Positions 8,981-16,666 of a stretch of 64,000 nucleotides of DNA are shown here, piece by piece. The stretch's first letter is position 1. The number at the start of each line of letters is the position of its first letter. Both the position numbers and the translations under genes were made by a program. The stretch comes from Flectobacillus roseus (lineage in GTDB: Bacteria > Bacteroidota > Bacteroidia > Cytophagales > Spirosomataceae). The notes under the pieces were generated by a model, which had not been told where the DNA came from, searched no databases, and was given only the letters and a program-made list of their open reading frames with translations. The stretch is taken from the NCBI RefSeq assembly GCF_030056665.1, contig NZ_JASHIG010000016.1, one strand, 5' to 3'.

Positions 8981-9529
8981 ATGGATTTTCAATTCAAAAA
9001 ACTTCGTGAGGCTATGGGCAAATTAGTAGGTAACCCAAACCTACATGAAAGCATGGCCAAGGATATCGAAAGTGCGATGACGGCTGACGAACAGACCGTT
9101 AAATCAATGTTGGAGGCCAATGGCTCTCAAGGAAATGCTCAGGCTTCTGCCACTACAGTAGAAGCTCACACAGGCAATGCCCCTCAAGGAACAGCTCCAA
9201 CAGCTCAGACGGTAACGCCAGAAGCTCAAGCTTCAGCGAAACCAACCGAGCAAATGAGTTTGGAAACAATAGCACAGCAATTGGCAGCCCTACAAACTGA
9301 GGTAAAGAGCTTGAAAACAGAAAACCAAACTTTGAAAGCTGATAACAAAGAGCTGACGGAGTTTAGAACTGCTCAAAGTCCTCGTAATGTAGCCATCCAA
9401 ACTGAAAACACTGGTGTACCCTCTACCAATCAAAGAGTAAGTCGTACAGCAGAAAAGGATGCGGCTCGTGCAGCCGAAATCAATCGTTTGTCAGAGGCGT
9501 ATCCTGAACTAATGTCAGATATGGTCTAA
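8981..9529 (+). CDS. Probable capsid scaffold protein
   Basis: A 182-residue protein with a low-complexity Ala/Thr/Gln-rich middle and a heptad-like coiled coil (LAALQTEVKSLKTENQTLKA). Coiled-coil, low-complexity proteins between protease and capsid genes are typical scaffolds. The call rests on composition and position. Confidence 0.65.
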   Translation: MDFQFKKLREAMGKLVGNPNLHESMAKDIESAMTADEQTVKSMLEANGSQGNAQASATTVEAHTGNAPQGTAPTAQTVTPEAQASAKPTEQMSLETIAQQLAALQTEVKSLKTENQTLKADNKELTEFRTAQSPRNVAIQTENTGVPSTNQRVSRTAEKDAARAAEINRLSEAYPELMSDMV

Positions 9530-9597
9530 CATTAGTGGTATTCTGACAAGCAAGCCTTTTCAAAATAGTTTTTCACCTTTTATTCTTTATAAGCTTT

Positions 9598-10608
9598 ATG
9601 GCTTCTTCATTAAAAATCAGTGATTTGCACGGTGAACTCCAACGCAATATCAAAGACTACACTACCATTTTCGGGCTTAAAATGTCTAATGGTTTCGACG
9701 AAAAACGTAATGGTGACTTTACGGTTATCCCGACCAAAGACAAAGTGCCCTTGGTGCGTGATACTGTTTCGCCTATCTTACAACCTGGGCGTACTGGCAA
9801 TACCAATTTCACCAATGATGTTGTATCGTTGAGTAGCCGTATTGGTGAAATCAAACCGTTTAAAGCCGATTTGAAATTGGACGAGGTAACTTTGTATGCT
9901 TGGTCAAAATCGTATTTGGCAAACAAAAAACCAACCGATCCAACGGATATCTACTCTTTTGAAGCAATGAACTACTACATGGGTAGAATCTATGCGCGTG
10001 CGGGTGCCGATATGACCAATGCCTTATACAAAGGTGTGTACAACGCGGCTGGTGGCGTTGGTGGCGTAAACTTGTTCGATGGTTTGGGCTTCAAAGTTAC
10101 CAAGGGCGTATTAACAGTAGGTAACGGTGGTATTGGCGATATTCCCGTAAGCAATATGGTAACGGCAGCGGCTACCATTACTCAAGCAAATATCTTGTCC
10201 GAAATCCAAAAGATTGTGGATGCCATTGTGGGTTCTGAGGTACTTCAGGAGTATGTAGAAGAGAATGCCACTTATTATATGCCATTCAAGCACTACGCTA
10301 TGATGATTAATGCTGTTGCGGCATTACCAATTACGGCAGGTAACCAAGTGGTATTTAAGGATGGTAACAGTTGGAAGTTGGTATTATTGCCAAACACCAC
10401 TATCAAATATCGTCCGATGTTCAATGGTACAGACAAGCACCTTTGGACTCCTTCAGGTAACTTGTTTTATTTGGCTCCTGAAGGTGCGCCAGAAGACGTG
10501 GCATCGATGGAAGTCGAAAAGGCAGACCGTGCCATCAAGATTTTCTTGGACGGCGAAGGCGGTGTGGACTATGCCGATGGTCGTCTGATTGTGATGAACT
10601 CCAAATAA
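9598..10608 (+). CDS. Probable major capsid protein
   Basis: A 336-residue protein (MASSLKISDLHGELQRNIKD), right behind protease and scaffold. No single motif proves it, but length, lack of signal peptide, alpha/beta composition and place in the protease-scaffold-capsid order support the major capsid protein. A different HK97-fold branch from the textbook ones is likely, since I do not see a familiar consensus. Confidence 0.65.
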   Translation: MASSLKISDLHGELQRNIKDYTTIFGLKMSNGFDEKRNGDFTVIPTKDKVPLVRDTVSPILQPGRTGNTNFTNDVVSLSSRIGEIKPFKADLKLDEVTLYAWSKSYLANKKPTDPTDIYSFEAMNYYMGRIYARAGADMTNALYKGVYNAAGGVGGVNLFDGLGFKVTKGVLTVGNGGIGDIPVSNMVTAAATITQANILSEIQKIVDAIVGSEVLQEYVEENATYYMPFKHYAMMINAVAALPITAGNQVVFKDGNSWKLVLLPNTTIKYRPMFNGTDKHLWTPSGNLFYLAPEGAPEDVASMEVEKADRAIKIFLDGEGGVDYADGRLIVMNSK

Positions 10609-10657
10609 TAAGTTGCTCTAGGACGAGAAGCAACCCTTGAAAAGCGATTTTCTACAC

Positions 10658-10680
10658 TGGGCTACCGAATGGGTAGCCCA
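10658..10680 (+). other. Hairpin after the capsid gene
   Basis: TGGGCTACC and GGTAGCCCA pair over nine bases with a five-base loop. No T run follows, so it is more likely an mRNA-stabilising or processing hairpin behind the abundant capsid message than a terminator. A smaller stem GTTGCT/AGCAAC lies just upstream. Confidence 0.45.
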
Positions 10681-10697
10681 CAAATTCAATCCATACA

Positions 10698-11393
10698 ATG
10701 AAACAAAAGCTTTTAATTTTTGCATTTAGTGTCATGGCTCTAGCCCTTGGCTTTGACTTTATGAGTACCGCTAATCCTATCGAGGGTCTTTTGGCGGTTG
10801 GGGCTGTTACGTCGGCTATGGCTCAAGCGAGTCCCGTAGGGCTGTCTCCCTCTTGGCTTTTCTGTCTTTCGCTTACCACCGTCAAGCGTTCGCCCTGTAA
10901 TAAGACCAATCCCGGTGGAAATAAAAAATGGTTGGCAGCTAGTTGCGAAGACTTTACCCGTGCATGGCCAGAAGAATCCGACGTGGATGCCAATGGGTAT
11001 TTAACCGGAACGATTCCCCTCAAGCCAGGAAAGGCTTTTGCAGAAATAGAGTTTACGGCAAACACTGCCAAAGCGGATTACGCTAAGGAAGGTGACGAGG
11101 GACACCAATCATACAAACACATGGCCGAAAGTAAGGTTTCGGGCTATGCCTCAGATCAATGGTTGGCCTTGCGTAAGTACCTAAATATGCGTTTTGTGTT
11201 GATTGCCAAACATGGTGACAACCAAATGGTGGTGTATGCGCACTCTGAAGATGGTTTTTCGATGAAAGAAACCCATACTACTGGGCTAAAAGGTAGCGAC
11301 AAGCGTGAATTTACCCTCAAGATGGAGGTTGATGGCTTAAACCTAGCGCCTCCGATTTTGGGGCCAACTGTCAACGTACCTGTATTGGTATAG
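10698..11393 (+). CDS. Phage structural protein with signal-peptide-like N-terminus
   Basis: A 231-residue protein after the capsid gene. The first ~45 residues are markedly hydrophobic (MKQKLLIFAFSVMALALGF ... VTSAMAQASP), with an AMA-QA site that resembles a signal-peptidase cut. The rest looks like a soluble beta domain. Position suggests a virion (decoration or tail-tube-like) protein, but a signal peptide is unusual for one. The N-terminus may instead be an assembly or membrane-anchoring segment. No family recognised. Confidence 0.5.
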   Translation: MKQKLLIFAFSVMALALGFDFMSTANPIEGLLAVGAVTSAMAQASPVGLSPSWLFCLSLTTVKRSPCNKTNPGGNKKWLAASCEDFTRAWPEESDVDANGYLTGTIPLKPGKAFAEIEFTANTAKADYAKEGDEGHQSYKHMAESKVSGYASDQWLALRKYLNMRFVLIAKHGDNQMVVYAHSEDGFSMKETHTTGLKGSDKREFTLKMEVDGLNLAPPILGPTVNVPVLV

Positions 11394-11419
11394 GTGTTTA
11401 ACCTTTTAGCATTTTAAAG

Positions 11420-11590
11420 ATGGCTCTAAAAAAATATAAACTTGTCAACTTGCCCGAAAAGGGCAAGCTCAAGTTTGAAAGCAGTATCGGAACTATTGTT
11501 CTGGACCCTGAAGAAATGACCGACGAAGATGCTGAGCGTCTTATCAAGACCAAGGATGAAAACATCCTTCAGTATATTAAGGAAGCTTAG
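11420..11590 (+). CDS. Small phage protein (56 aa)
   Basis: ATG 11420 to TAG 11590 encodes MALKKYKLVNLPEKGKLKFE and 36 further residues with an acidic DPEEMTDEDAERL segment. It fills the gap between two structural genes on the same strand, with 26 bases before it. The size and composition resemble small head-completion or hypothetical proteins of Bacteroidota phages. Confidence 0.6.
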   Translation: MALKKYKLVNLPEKGKLKFESSIGTIVLDPEEMTDEDAERLIKTKDENILQYIKEA

Positions 11591-11639
11591 TAAATCGTTG
11601 TCTATTTGGGGTATCCCACCCTATTAACACTTTATCAAA

Positions 11640-12035
11640 ATGAATATCAAGGAAATTGAAAAGGCGGTGGCAGATGTGTCCAAAGCCCAAAAAAGCTTGG
11701 AGAGTGTCTATGGAAAAGAGTTTGCGGCATCCTTGTTGGCATTGGCTCAGAACCAATTAAAGCAAACCAAACTGTATCTGGAATCGACCAAGGTATATGA
11801 AGGCATGAGCGATGAAGAAATCGAATCGCAAAAAGCTGAAGAGAAAAGGCTAGAACAAGAACAGCTTCAGGAAGAAATGAAGCAGCGTTTGGAAGCGATG
11901 AGACCAACTACAGCTCAAGAAGAGACCCCAGCACAGGAAGAGACACCACCAGCATCAGAGGCTACAGCTCCTGAAAGCGACTCTCCAACAGGTGAAAACC
12001 CAACACCTACTGAAGCTCCAGCTACGCAAGCATAA
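11640..12035 (+). CDS. Coiled-coil phage protein with Pro/Glu/Thr-rich tail
   Basis: A 131-residue protein: an N-terminal helical part (MNIKEIEKAVADVSKAQKSL), a charged coiled coil, then a low-complexity P/E/T/A tail. It ends the capsid transcript: a terminator starts 5 bases after the stop codon. No family recognised. Confidence 0.55.
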   Translation: MNIKEIEKAVADVSKAQKSLESVYGKEFAASLLALAQNQLKQTKLYLESTKVYEGMSDEEIESQKAEEKRLEQEQLQEEMKQRLEAMRPTTAQEETPAQEETPPASEATAPESDSPTGENPTPTEAPATQA

Positions 12036-12040
12036 AATCA

Positions 12041-12075
12041 AAACCTAATAGGCTATACGCTTGTTAGGTTTTTTT
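12041..12075 (+). terminator. Terminator of the capsid transcript
   Basis: AAACCTAATA pairs with TGTTAGGTTT (one G-U), followed by a run of seven T. It isolates the RNA unit that follows from the capsid operon. Confidence 0.75.
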
Positions 12076-12076
12076 A

Positions 12077-12106
12077 TTTGCGAAAACCAGAAACCTTGTA
12101 TATTTG
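12077..12106 (+). promoter_or_regulatory. Bacteroidota-type promoter for the 12.1-kb RNA
   Basis: TTTG at 12077-12080 and TATATTTG at 12099-12106 match the known Bacteroides promoter boxes (-33 TTTG, -7 TAnnTTTG). The spacing is 18 bases, one short of the usual 19-21. The predicted start falls near 12112-12114, at the beginning of the 13-bp stem of the RNA described next. Confidence 0.55.
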
Positions 12107-12110
12107 CAAT

Positions 12111-12241
12111 GCGAACATATTTGATAGTTATAGTACCACAAGCAGTCGGCAAGCAAGGTCTTGCCGATTGGCTTGCCGTTGCAAGTACGGTGACTGATTG
12201 TGGTAACACAAATATGTTCGCAGAGACCAATCGGCTTTTTT
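12111..12241 (+). ncRNA. Candidate phage small structured RNA (~130 nt)
   Basis: GCGAACATATTTG (12111-12123) and CAAATATGTTCGC (12209-12221) pair perfectly. Inside, 12134-12147 pairs with 12192-12205 with one mismatch (TACCACAA / TTGTGGTA core). The tip holds two small hairpins (GGCAAG/CTTGCC and CCGT/ACGG). GCCGATTGG at 12163-12171 is complementary to CCAATCGGC at 12227-12235, which directly precedes a T run. This can form either a pseudoknot with the long stem or an alternative terminator. A terminator lies just upstream and a promoter starts it, so it looks like its own transcription unit. A regulated 5' leader of the gene at 12242 is the alternative. Confidence 0.55.
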
Positions 12242-12463
12242 ATGATACCTGCTCCAGAACATTTTGATAGTTTAAAAGACCACCTAGAAAATAGTGGCGT
12301 TTCGGTATCTACACTCCAAGAAGCCCTTATTTCCTATCTAGCCAAAAACAACTACGTTGTATCTGAGCACTTCCTAATTGACCCTACTACCGACCATCAA
12401 GCTGTATATTATCGCCAAGTCATAATCGAGTTTTTAGAGGCCACGGGTGGTTCTTATGAATAG
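12242..12463 (+). CDS. Small phage protein (73 aa) behind the RNA element
   Basis: ATG 12242 encodes MIPAPEHFDSLKDHLENSG and 54 more residues. The start codon directly follows the T run that closes the RNA element, so expression may depend on which RNA fold forms. A longer in-frame start at 12200 would lie inside the structured RNA and is less likely. No family recognised. Confidence 0.5.
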   Translation: MIPAPEHFDSLKDHLENSGVSVSTLQEALISYLAKNNYVVSEHFLIDPTTDHQAVYYRQVIIEFLEATGGSYE

Positions 12464-12483
12464 GGATTTAGACATTCTATACT

Positions 12484-13143
12484 ATGAATCTTGACACCGA
12501 AATCTTGCAGGCCGAATTGGCACTGAATCTCAAAAAAACTTTATTCAAGGCAAACCGCTGTACTCAGTCCGAAATAGACCAGGCTACCGACCATCTCAAT
12601 ACCTTGAGATTGGCAAAGCAAGGATATCCATCTGAACAGACTGCCCAAAACCAAATTACTCAAGCTCCCAAGCAAGCCGCTTTGGAGGTGCTTCCGTTGG
12701 TGGGTACGTCTTATCAAGAAACACAAGCAGCTTTGTCTAAGCAAGCCAAGCAGCTTAGCGACGAACAGGCTATAGCCAGTAACCAACTGGTGGCAGCCTA
12801 CCAACAGGACCCAAAGCAAAATGTGTATGGTTTAATGCAAAATGCCTTGACATTGCGCAGACAGGTAGAGGATGTATGGGACAAAAAGAAATTCTTGGAG
12901 CGAAACGGGTATTTACCTCAAGAGCCTCAAGCACCTGTTCAAAGCAGCTCGGAGCACCTTGAGCGGTTTGAACTCCAACAAAAGCGTAAACAAATCAGAG
13001 ACCAAATCCTTAAACTAGAAAAAAAGATAGCCGACCCCACCAAGCACGTGCGCTTTCATAAAGTAGAGCAAAAAATGATTGAGTGGCAGAAGCAGCTTTT
13101 GATTTATAAGGAGGAGTTGGAGAGAGTGAATTCAATAATATAA
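12484..13143 (+). CDS. Coiled-coil phage protein (219 aa)
   Basis: A 219-residue, strongly helical, Gln/Lys/Glu-rich protein (MNLDTEILQAELALNLKKTL), with a C-terminal coiled coil (KRKQIRDQILKLEKKIADP). No signal peptide or membrane segment. It could be a structural or internal virion protein. Function unknown; it borders the A+T-rich cargo gene at 13169. Confidence 0.55.
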   Translation: MNLDTEILQAELALNLKKTLFKANRCTQSEIDQATDHLNTLRLAKQGYPSEQTAQNQITQAPKQAALEVLPLVGTSYQETQAALSKQAKQLSDEQAIASNQLVAAYQQDPKQNVYGLMQNALTLRRQVEDVWDKKKFLERNGYLPQEPQAPVQSSSEHLERFELQQKRKQIRDQILKLEKKIADPTKHVRFHKVEQKMIEWQKQLLIYKEELERVNSII

Positions 13144-13168
13144 ATAAACACTTTAAAATTATTTAACT

Positions 13169-14077
13169 ATGTCAAAAAAAACTACAGAAGAAACAAGTTC
13201 CGACACTAAAGTCAATGATACTTCTTCAGCTCAAAAAAAAATGTGCGGAGTTATTATGCCCATTGCTAATACAGCAGGGTATGAACTAGGTCACTGGAAG
13301 GATGTACTGAATATTATTGAAGATGCCCTGAAAGAAAGTGAATTCGAGGCTAAATTAGTGAGCGAGCGAATTGATATAGGTTTGATTCATGAGCAAATTG
13401 TAACAAACATATATGAAAATGAAATCGTAATTTGTGATGTAAGCTCCAAAAACCCCAATGTTATGTTCGAGTTGGGTATGAGATTGGCTTTTGATAAGCC
13501 TACCATAATAATAAAGGATGAATTAACTAACTATTCATTTGACATTGGAGGGATACTTCATTTGGAATACCCATCCTCTCTTCGTCATAATAAAATAGAA
13601 AATTTCAAGCATGATTTAAGAAGGCATGTTGAAGCAACATATAAGAGATCAAAAACAGAGAATGAATATTCTCCATTTTTGAAGAGCTTTGGTAGAAATA
13701 TTATAGCAAAATCAATTACTAATTCTGAGATATCTGAAAGTCAATTCATTATCGATAAATTAAATAAAATTGAGCAAAAGTTAAGAGTGGATAATAATCA
13801 AATAATTAATAACTATGGAAGAGTGAGGACAGGGAAACAACTCACAAGCTATTCGCATTTTTCAGCCATTGACGATAAAACTAAAGATAGAATTTTTCCA
13901 TATCTATTAAATTTCTACCCACAAGATTTTTTAGATGACAAAGTAGAAAATGGATTCCCTGTAACCTTACTCACGGAGTTAAAGAATCTGATTGAAAAAG
14001 AATTTTCTATACAGTTATCTGAAGATATGATATTCTCTCTAATAGTGGAAAGAATAAATAGTACTTATGATAAATAG
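13169..14077 (+). CDS. Nucleoside-deoxyribosyltransferase/TIR-like effector-type protein
   Basis: A 302-residue protein. Residues about 25-150 form a Rossmann-like domain: MCGVIMPI, then SERIDIGLIHEQIVTNIYEN, VICDVSSKNPNVMFELGMRL and PTIIIKDE. This is the pattern of the nucleoside 2-deoxyribosyltransferase-like/TIR-like superfamily, where the glutamate in MFELGMRL is the expected nucleophile/active residue; members often cut NAD or nucleotides in antiviral systems. The C-terminal half is helical and unidentified and could be the sensor. The gene is visibly more A+T-rich than its neighbours and stands alone between structural and ParB-like genes, as expected for a phage cargo (moron) gene. The defence role is inferred. 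Confidence 0.6.
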   Translation: MSKKTTEETSSDTKVNDTSSAQKKMCGVIMPIANTAGYELGHWKDVLNIIEDALKESEFEAKLVSERIDIGLIHEQIVTNIYENEIVICDVSSKNPNVMFELGMRLAFDKPTIIIKDELTNYSFDIGGILHLEYPSSLRHNKIENFKHDLRRHVEATYKRSKTENEYSPFLKSFGRNIIAKSITNSEISESQFIIDKLNKIEQKLRVDNNQIINNYGRVRTGKQLTSYSHFSAIDDKTKDRIFPYLLNFYPQDFLDDKVENGFPVTLLTELKNLIEKEFSIQLSEDMIFSLIVERINSTYDK

Positions 14078-14097
14078 TTGAACTAAGAATCTACCCT

Positions 14098-14712
14098 ATG
14101 ATTGAAAAACTAGAATGGCACGTTGAGCGTATCGCTTGGCGTGATATGATTCCTTATGAGCATAATCCTCGTAAGATGTCCGTAAAGACCAAACAGAAGC
14201 TTCGTGAAAGCTATGAGAAGTTTGGCGATGTCGAAATTCCCGTACTGGATTTCGATAATATGATTATTGCTGGTCACCAGCGTCACTCGGTAAAGATAGC
14301 CACTGGCTTCGGCGACGAGCTGGCCGATGTTCGTAAACCAAACCGAAAACTCACCGAACAGGAGTATAAGGAATATAACATTATTTCGAATGCCCTTAAG
14401 GGTGATTTTGTAGGCGAAGTGCTAGCGGAGCATTTTGCTGAGGTAGTGGAGCTGGAGGACTACGGTATCCAACTCGATGCCATCGCCAAGATTCATGAAA
14501 AAGAGGCCACTGTTGATTCAAAACCCGAACTTCCTATCGTACAGAAAATGTCAGAAAAGTACACCGCTTTTGTGATTGTCTGTACCAACGAAATCGACGA
14601 GAACTTTTTGGCGGAACGTTTTGGCATCGATAGGATGCAATGCTATAAAAGCTCAAACGTAGGGGTAAGTCATGTGTTGGACGCTAAAAAGGTGATTGAG
14701 CTATGGAAGTAA
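14098..14712 (+). CDS. ParB-like nuclease-domain protein
   Basis: A 204-residue protein with an N-terminal ParB/sulfiredoxin-like domain: IPYEHNPRKMSVKTKQKLRE, then VPVLDFD-like EIPVLDFDNMIIAGHQRH (about 45-65). The GHQRH box replaces the usual GHGR. Free-standing phage ParB-like proteins are common beside terminase or DNA-modification genes, where they bind or nick DNA. Its end overlaps the glycosyltransferase gene by 10 bases, so the two are probably made together. Confidence 0.75.
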   Translation: MIEKLEWHVERIAWRDMIPYEHNPRKMSVKTKQKLRESYEKFGDVEIPVLDFDNMIIAGHQRHSVKIATGFGDELADVRKPNRKLTEQEYKEYNIISNALKGDFVGEVLAEHFAEVVELEDYGIQLDAIAKIHEKEATVDSKPELPIVQKMSEKYTAFVIVCTNEIDENFLAERFGIDRMQCYKSSNVGVSHVLDAKKVIELWK

Positions 14713-15434
14713 AAGTGGTTATCCCGTCCCACAAACGTTGGGAACGTGTATTGACTCACAAGGCTGTAGCCAATACGATTTTGTGCGTAGAGGAATCTCA
14801 AAAAGAGCTCTATCAAGAACACCACCCCAACACCGAAATAGTTACCCATCCTGATTCGGTAAAGGGTCTGGCACTCAAACGAGACTGGATTATCAAACAC
14901 TTTGGCAGCGTCTTTATGCTCGATGATGATATAAAGGCCATGCGTAGAGTGTACAGTGAAAAGGGGGAGAAAACCAATGTAGAGCCTGAAACGGCTTACG
15001 ATATTATCCAAACAACTGCCCAAGCTTGTCGAGAAGCTGGGTTTTATCTGTTTGGGTTTTCCAACGCTCCAAGCCCTATCGCCTTTGACCCCTTTAATCC
15101 AATTCAGCTCAAAGGCTATTTTACAGGTTGTGCGCACGGCGTGTTAAGTGGCTCAAAACTTTGGTACAATCCTGATATCATCTGTAACGAAGATTATTGG
15201 ATCTCCTGTCTCAATGCTTACTACCACCGTGGAGCCTATAAGGACAGCCGTTTCTATTTTGCCCAACAAGATACCTTTGTCAATAGAGGTGGTTTGGCAG
15301 AATTTAGGAACATCGATGCCGAAAAAAAGGATTTCGAGTACTTACAGAGGGTTTTTGGAAAAGAAATAGTTACTTTAAGAAAAAGTCCTGGGAAAGGACA
15401 TGAATACCAAAAGAGTTTAAAATTACCGTTCTAA
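14703..15434 (+). CDS. GT-A-type glycosyltransferase, TAGT-like
   Basis: A 243-residue protein starting MEVKVVIPSHKRWERV, a typical nucleotide-sugar-binding first strand, with SVFMLDDDIKAM near residue 70 as the DxD metal/sugar-nucleotide motif and an acidic NEDYW downstream. It resembles the phage TET-associated glycosyltransferases (TAGT) predicted to decorate modified DNA bases. Translational coupling to a ParB-like DNA protein fits a DNA substrate, but a surface or protein substrate is possible. It ends SLKLPF, like the C-termini of several other genes here. No TET/JBP hydroxylase is seen in the window. Confidence 0.6.
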   Translation: MEVKVVIPSHKRWERVLTHKAVANTILCVEESQKELYQEHHPNTEIVTHPDSVKGLALKRDWIIKHFGSVFMLDDDIKAMRRVYSEKGEKTNVEPETAYDIIQTTAQACREAGFYLFGFSNAPSPIAFDPFNPIQLKGYFTGCAHGVLSGSKLWYNPDIICNEDYWISCLNAYYHRGAYKDSRFYFAQQDTFVNRGGLAEFRNIDAEKKDFEYLQRVFGKEIVTLRKSPGKGHEYQKSLKLPF

Positions 15435-15465
15435 TAATTTATTACTAAAAATTGATTTATAATTT

Positions 15466-15813
15466 ATGACACCAGAGGAGATTGCATCTACAGGATTTGC
15501 GCACCAAAGAACAATTGAAATTTTACAAAGAAGAAAAGCTAATTTTGAAGAGTACCTATTACTTTATATTGATGATATGGAAGAAGACTCTGACCTTTTA
15601 GCTAGATGCAGAACCAAGCGAGAGAGACTATTAGCGTATGCGGTTATTGCTTTAAATAATAGAATCATGCACAAAGCAGACCCAACAGTGATGTATGATG
15701 TATTGACCGTTGAAGAACCTGAAACTTTTGAAGAATTTGAAGATTTAAAGGTTAGACTAAAGCTAAGAGGGTACGAAGAGGACGAAGATGATGAAAATTC
15801 AGAACAACACTAA
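15466..15813 (+). CDS. Acidic hypothetical protein (115 aa)
   Basis: A 115-residue protein beginning MTPEEIASTGFAHQRTIE, ending in a strongly acidic tail (EEDEDDENSEQH). No recognised family. It sits between the glycosyltransferase and a membrane cargo gene on the same strand. Confidence 0.55.
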   Translation: MTPEEIASTGFAHQRTIEILQRRKANFEEYLLLYIDDMEEDSDLLARCRTKRERLLAYAVIALNNRIMHKADPTVMYDVLTVEEPETFEEFEDLKVRLKLRGYEEDEDDENSEQH

Positions 15814-15827
15814 ACCTACAAAATGAA

Positions 15828-16547
15828 ATGAAGAACTTTATCCTTGAAATATTAATATTTGTTATCATCAGCTCTTCTCTAATCATATTTATTCCTGCTT
15901 TCTACGTGAACATTCTCTGTCAATGGTTTCCTTCTTTAAATTATGAGGCTTATGGAACTATAGGAGATACAATAGGTGGAATTACTGGTCCGATAATAAA
16001 TCTTGTAGGTGCCTATTTAGTATATGTTGCCTTTAAAGCGCAAATTGACGCCAATAAGAAAAATGATGAGCATCAATATTTCAACTATATGGTGGAACAG
16101 ATAAATAGATTTGAAGATATGTATCTTGAGTCCCAAATTAATTTGATGGACATTTGCAACAGTATAAATAATTCGATTAAAAATGCTGAAGGAAAGCCAT
16201 ACAGAAGTTCAAAACCTAATTCCTCTAATCCACTCAAAACTAGCTTTACAACTATTGATCTACATAAATTTGAGTTTCTATTGCGAAATATAGAATCAAT
16301 CTTCATTGATATAGAGCCGCTAAATATAAGTAGACCGAGTGAAAAATCTCTCATCAGAAAGTTTTTATCACTTTATTCAATTTATGAAAGTGGGTACTTT
16401 CGTGAAATAACTATCAGTCTAAACTATTGGATTAATAATAAATATGAATCTGAAGATAACGAAAGAATTAAAATCATTTTAGAGTGTTATGATAGAATTA
16501 CCATTAAACTAACCTCGATGACTAAGCGATTTATTCCAAAATCTTAA
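15828..16547 (+). CDS. Putative abortive-infection-type membrane protein
   Basis: A 239-residue protein with an N-terminal membrane segment (residues 3-28) and a second (about 50-68). The stretch YGTIGDTIGGITGPIINLVG followed by a charged KAQIDANK helix matches the pattern of the putative phage abortive infection family (PutAbiC-like: G-D-x-x-G-G-x-x-N/GP-x, then a cytoplasmic helical domain). The gene is A+T-rich and stands alone before a terminator, as a cargo gene would. Superinfection exclusion by the lysogen is an inference. Confidence 0.55.
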   Translation: MKNFILEILIFVIISSSLIIFIPAFYVNILCQWFPSLNYEAYGTIGDTIGGITGPIINLVGAYLVYVAFKAQIDANKKNDEHQYFNYMVEQINRFEDMYLESQINLMDICNSINNSIKNAEGKPYRSSKPNSSNPLKTSFTTIDLHKFEFLLRNIESIFIDIEPLNISRPSEKSLIRKFLSLYSIYESGYFREITISLNYWINNKYESEDNERIKIILECYDRITIKLTSMTKRFIPKS

Positions 16548-16566
16548 TTGCCAAAATAACTGCCTC

Positions 16567-16595
16567 AGCCTGCCATAATAGCAGGCTTTTTTTTT
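16567..16595 (+). terminator. Intrinsic terminator
   Basis: AGCCTGC/GCAGGCT stem with a seven-base loop followed by eight or more T. It closes the cargo run and separates it from the next leader. Confidence 0.85.
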
Positions 16596-16600
16596 CTGTT

Positions 16601-16666
16601 ATCCGTTCTGTCGGGAGATTTTTACAGTACAATAAATCAAACAATTAACTGTAAAATCAAACTATA
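16601..16666 (+). promoter_or_regulatory. Repeated leader copy 1 with hairpin arms
   Basis: ATCCGTTCTGTCGGGAGA (16601-16618) is identical to 18231-18248. It is followed by TTTTACAGT (16620-16628) and ACTGTAAAA (16648-16656), complementary over nine bases, then AATCAAACTATAATG into the gene at 16667. The same layout recurs before 18297 with different but still complementary arms. Confidence 0.65.

Noticed and set aside
12111..12241. Retron or diversity-generating retroelement RNA
   Set aside because: No reverse transcriptase gene is present in the window.
12061..12267. Protein-coding frame across the RNA element
   Set aside because: It runs through the terminator tail and both stems; the stem structure and promoter explain the region better.
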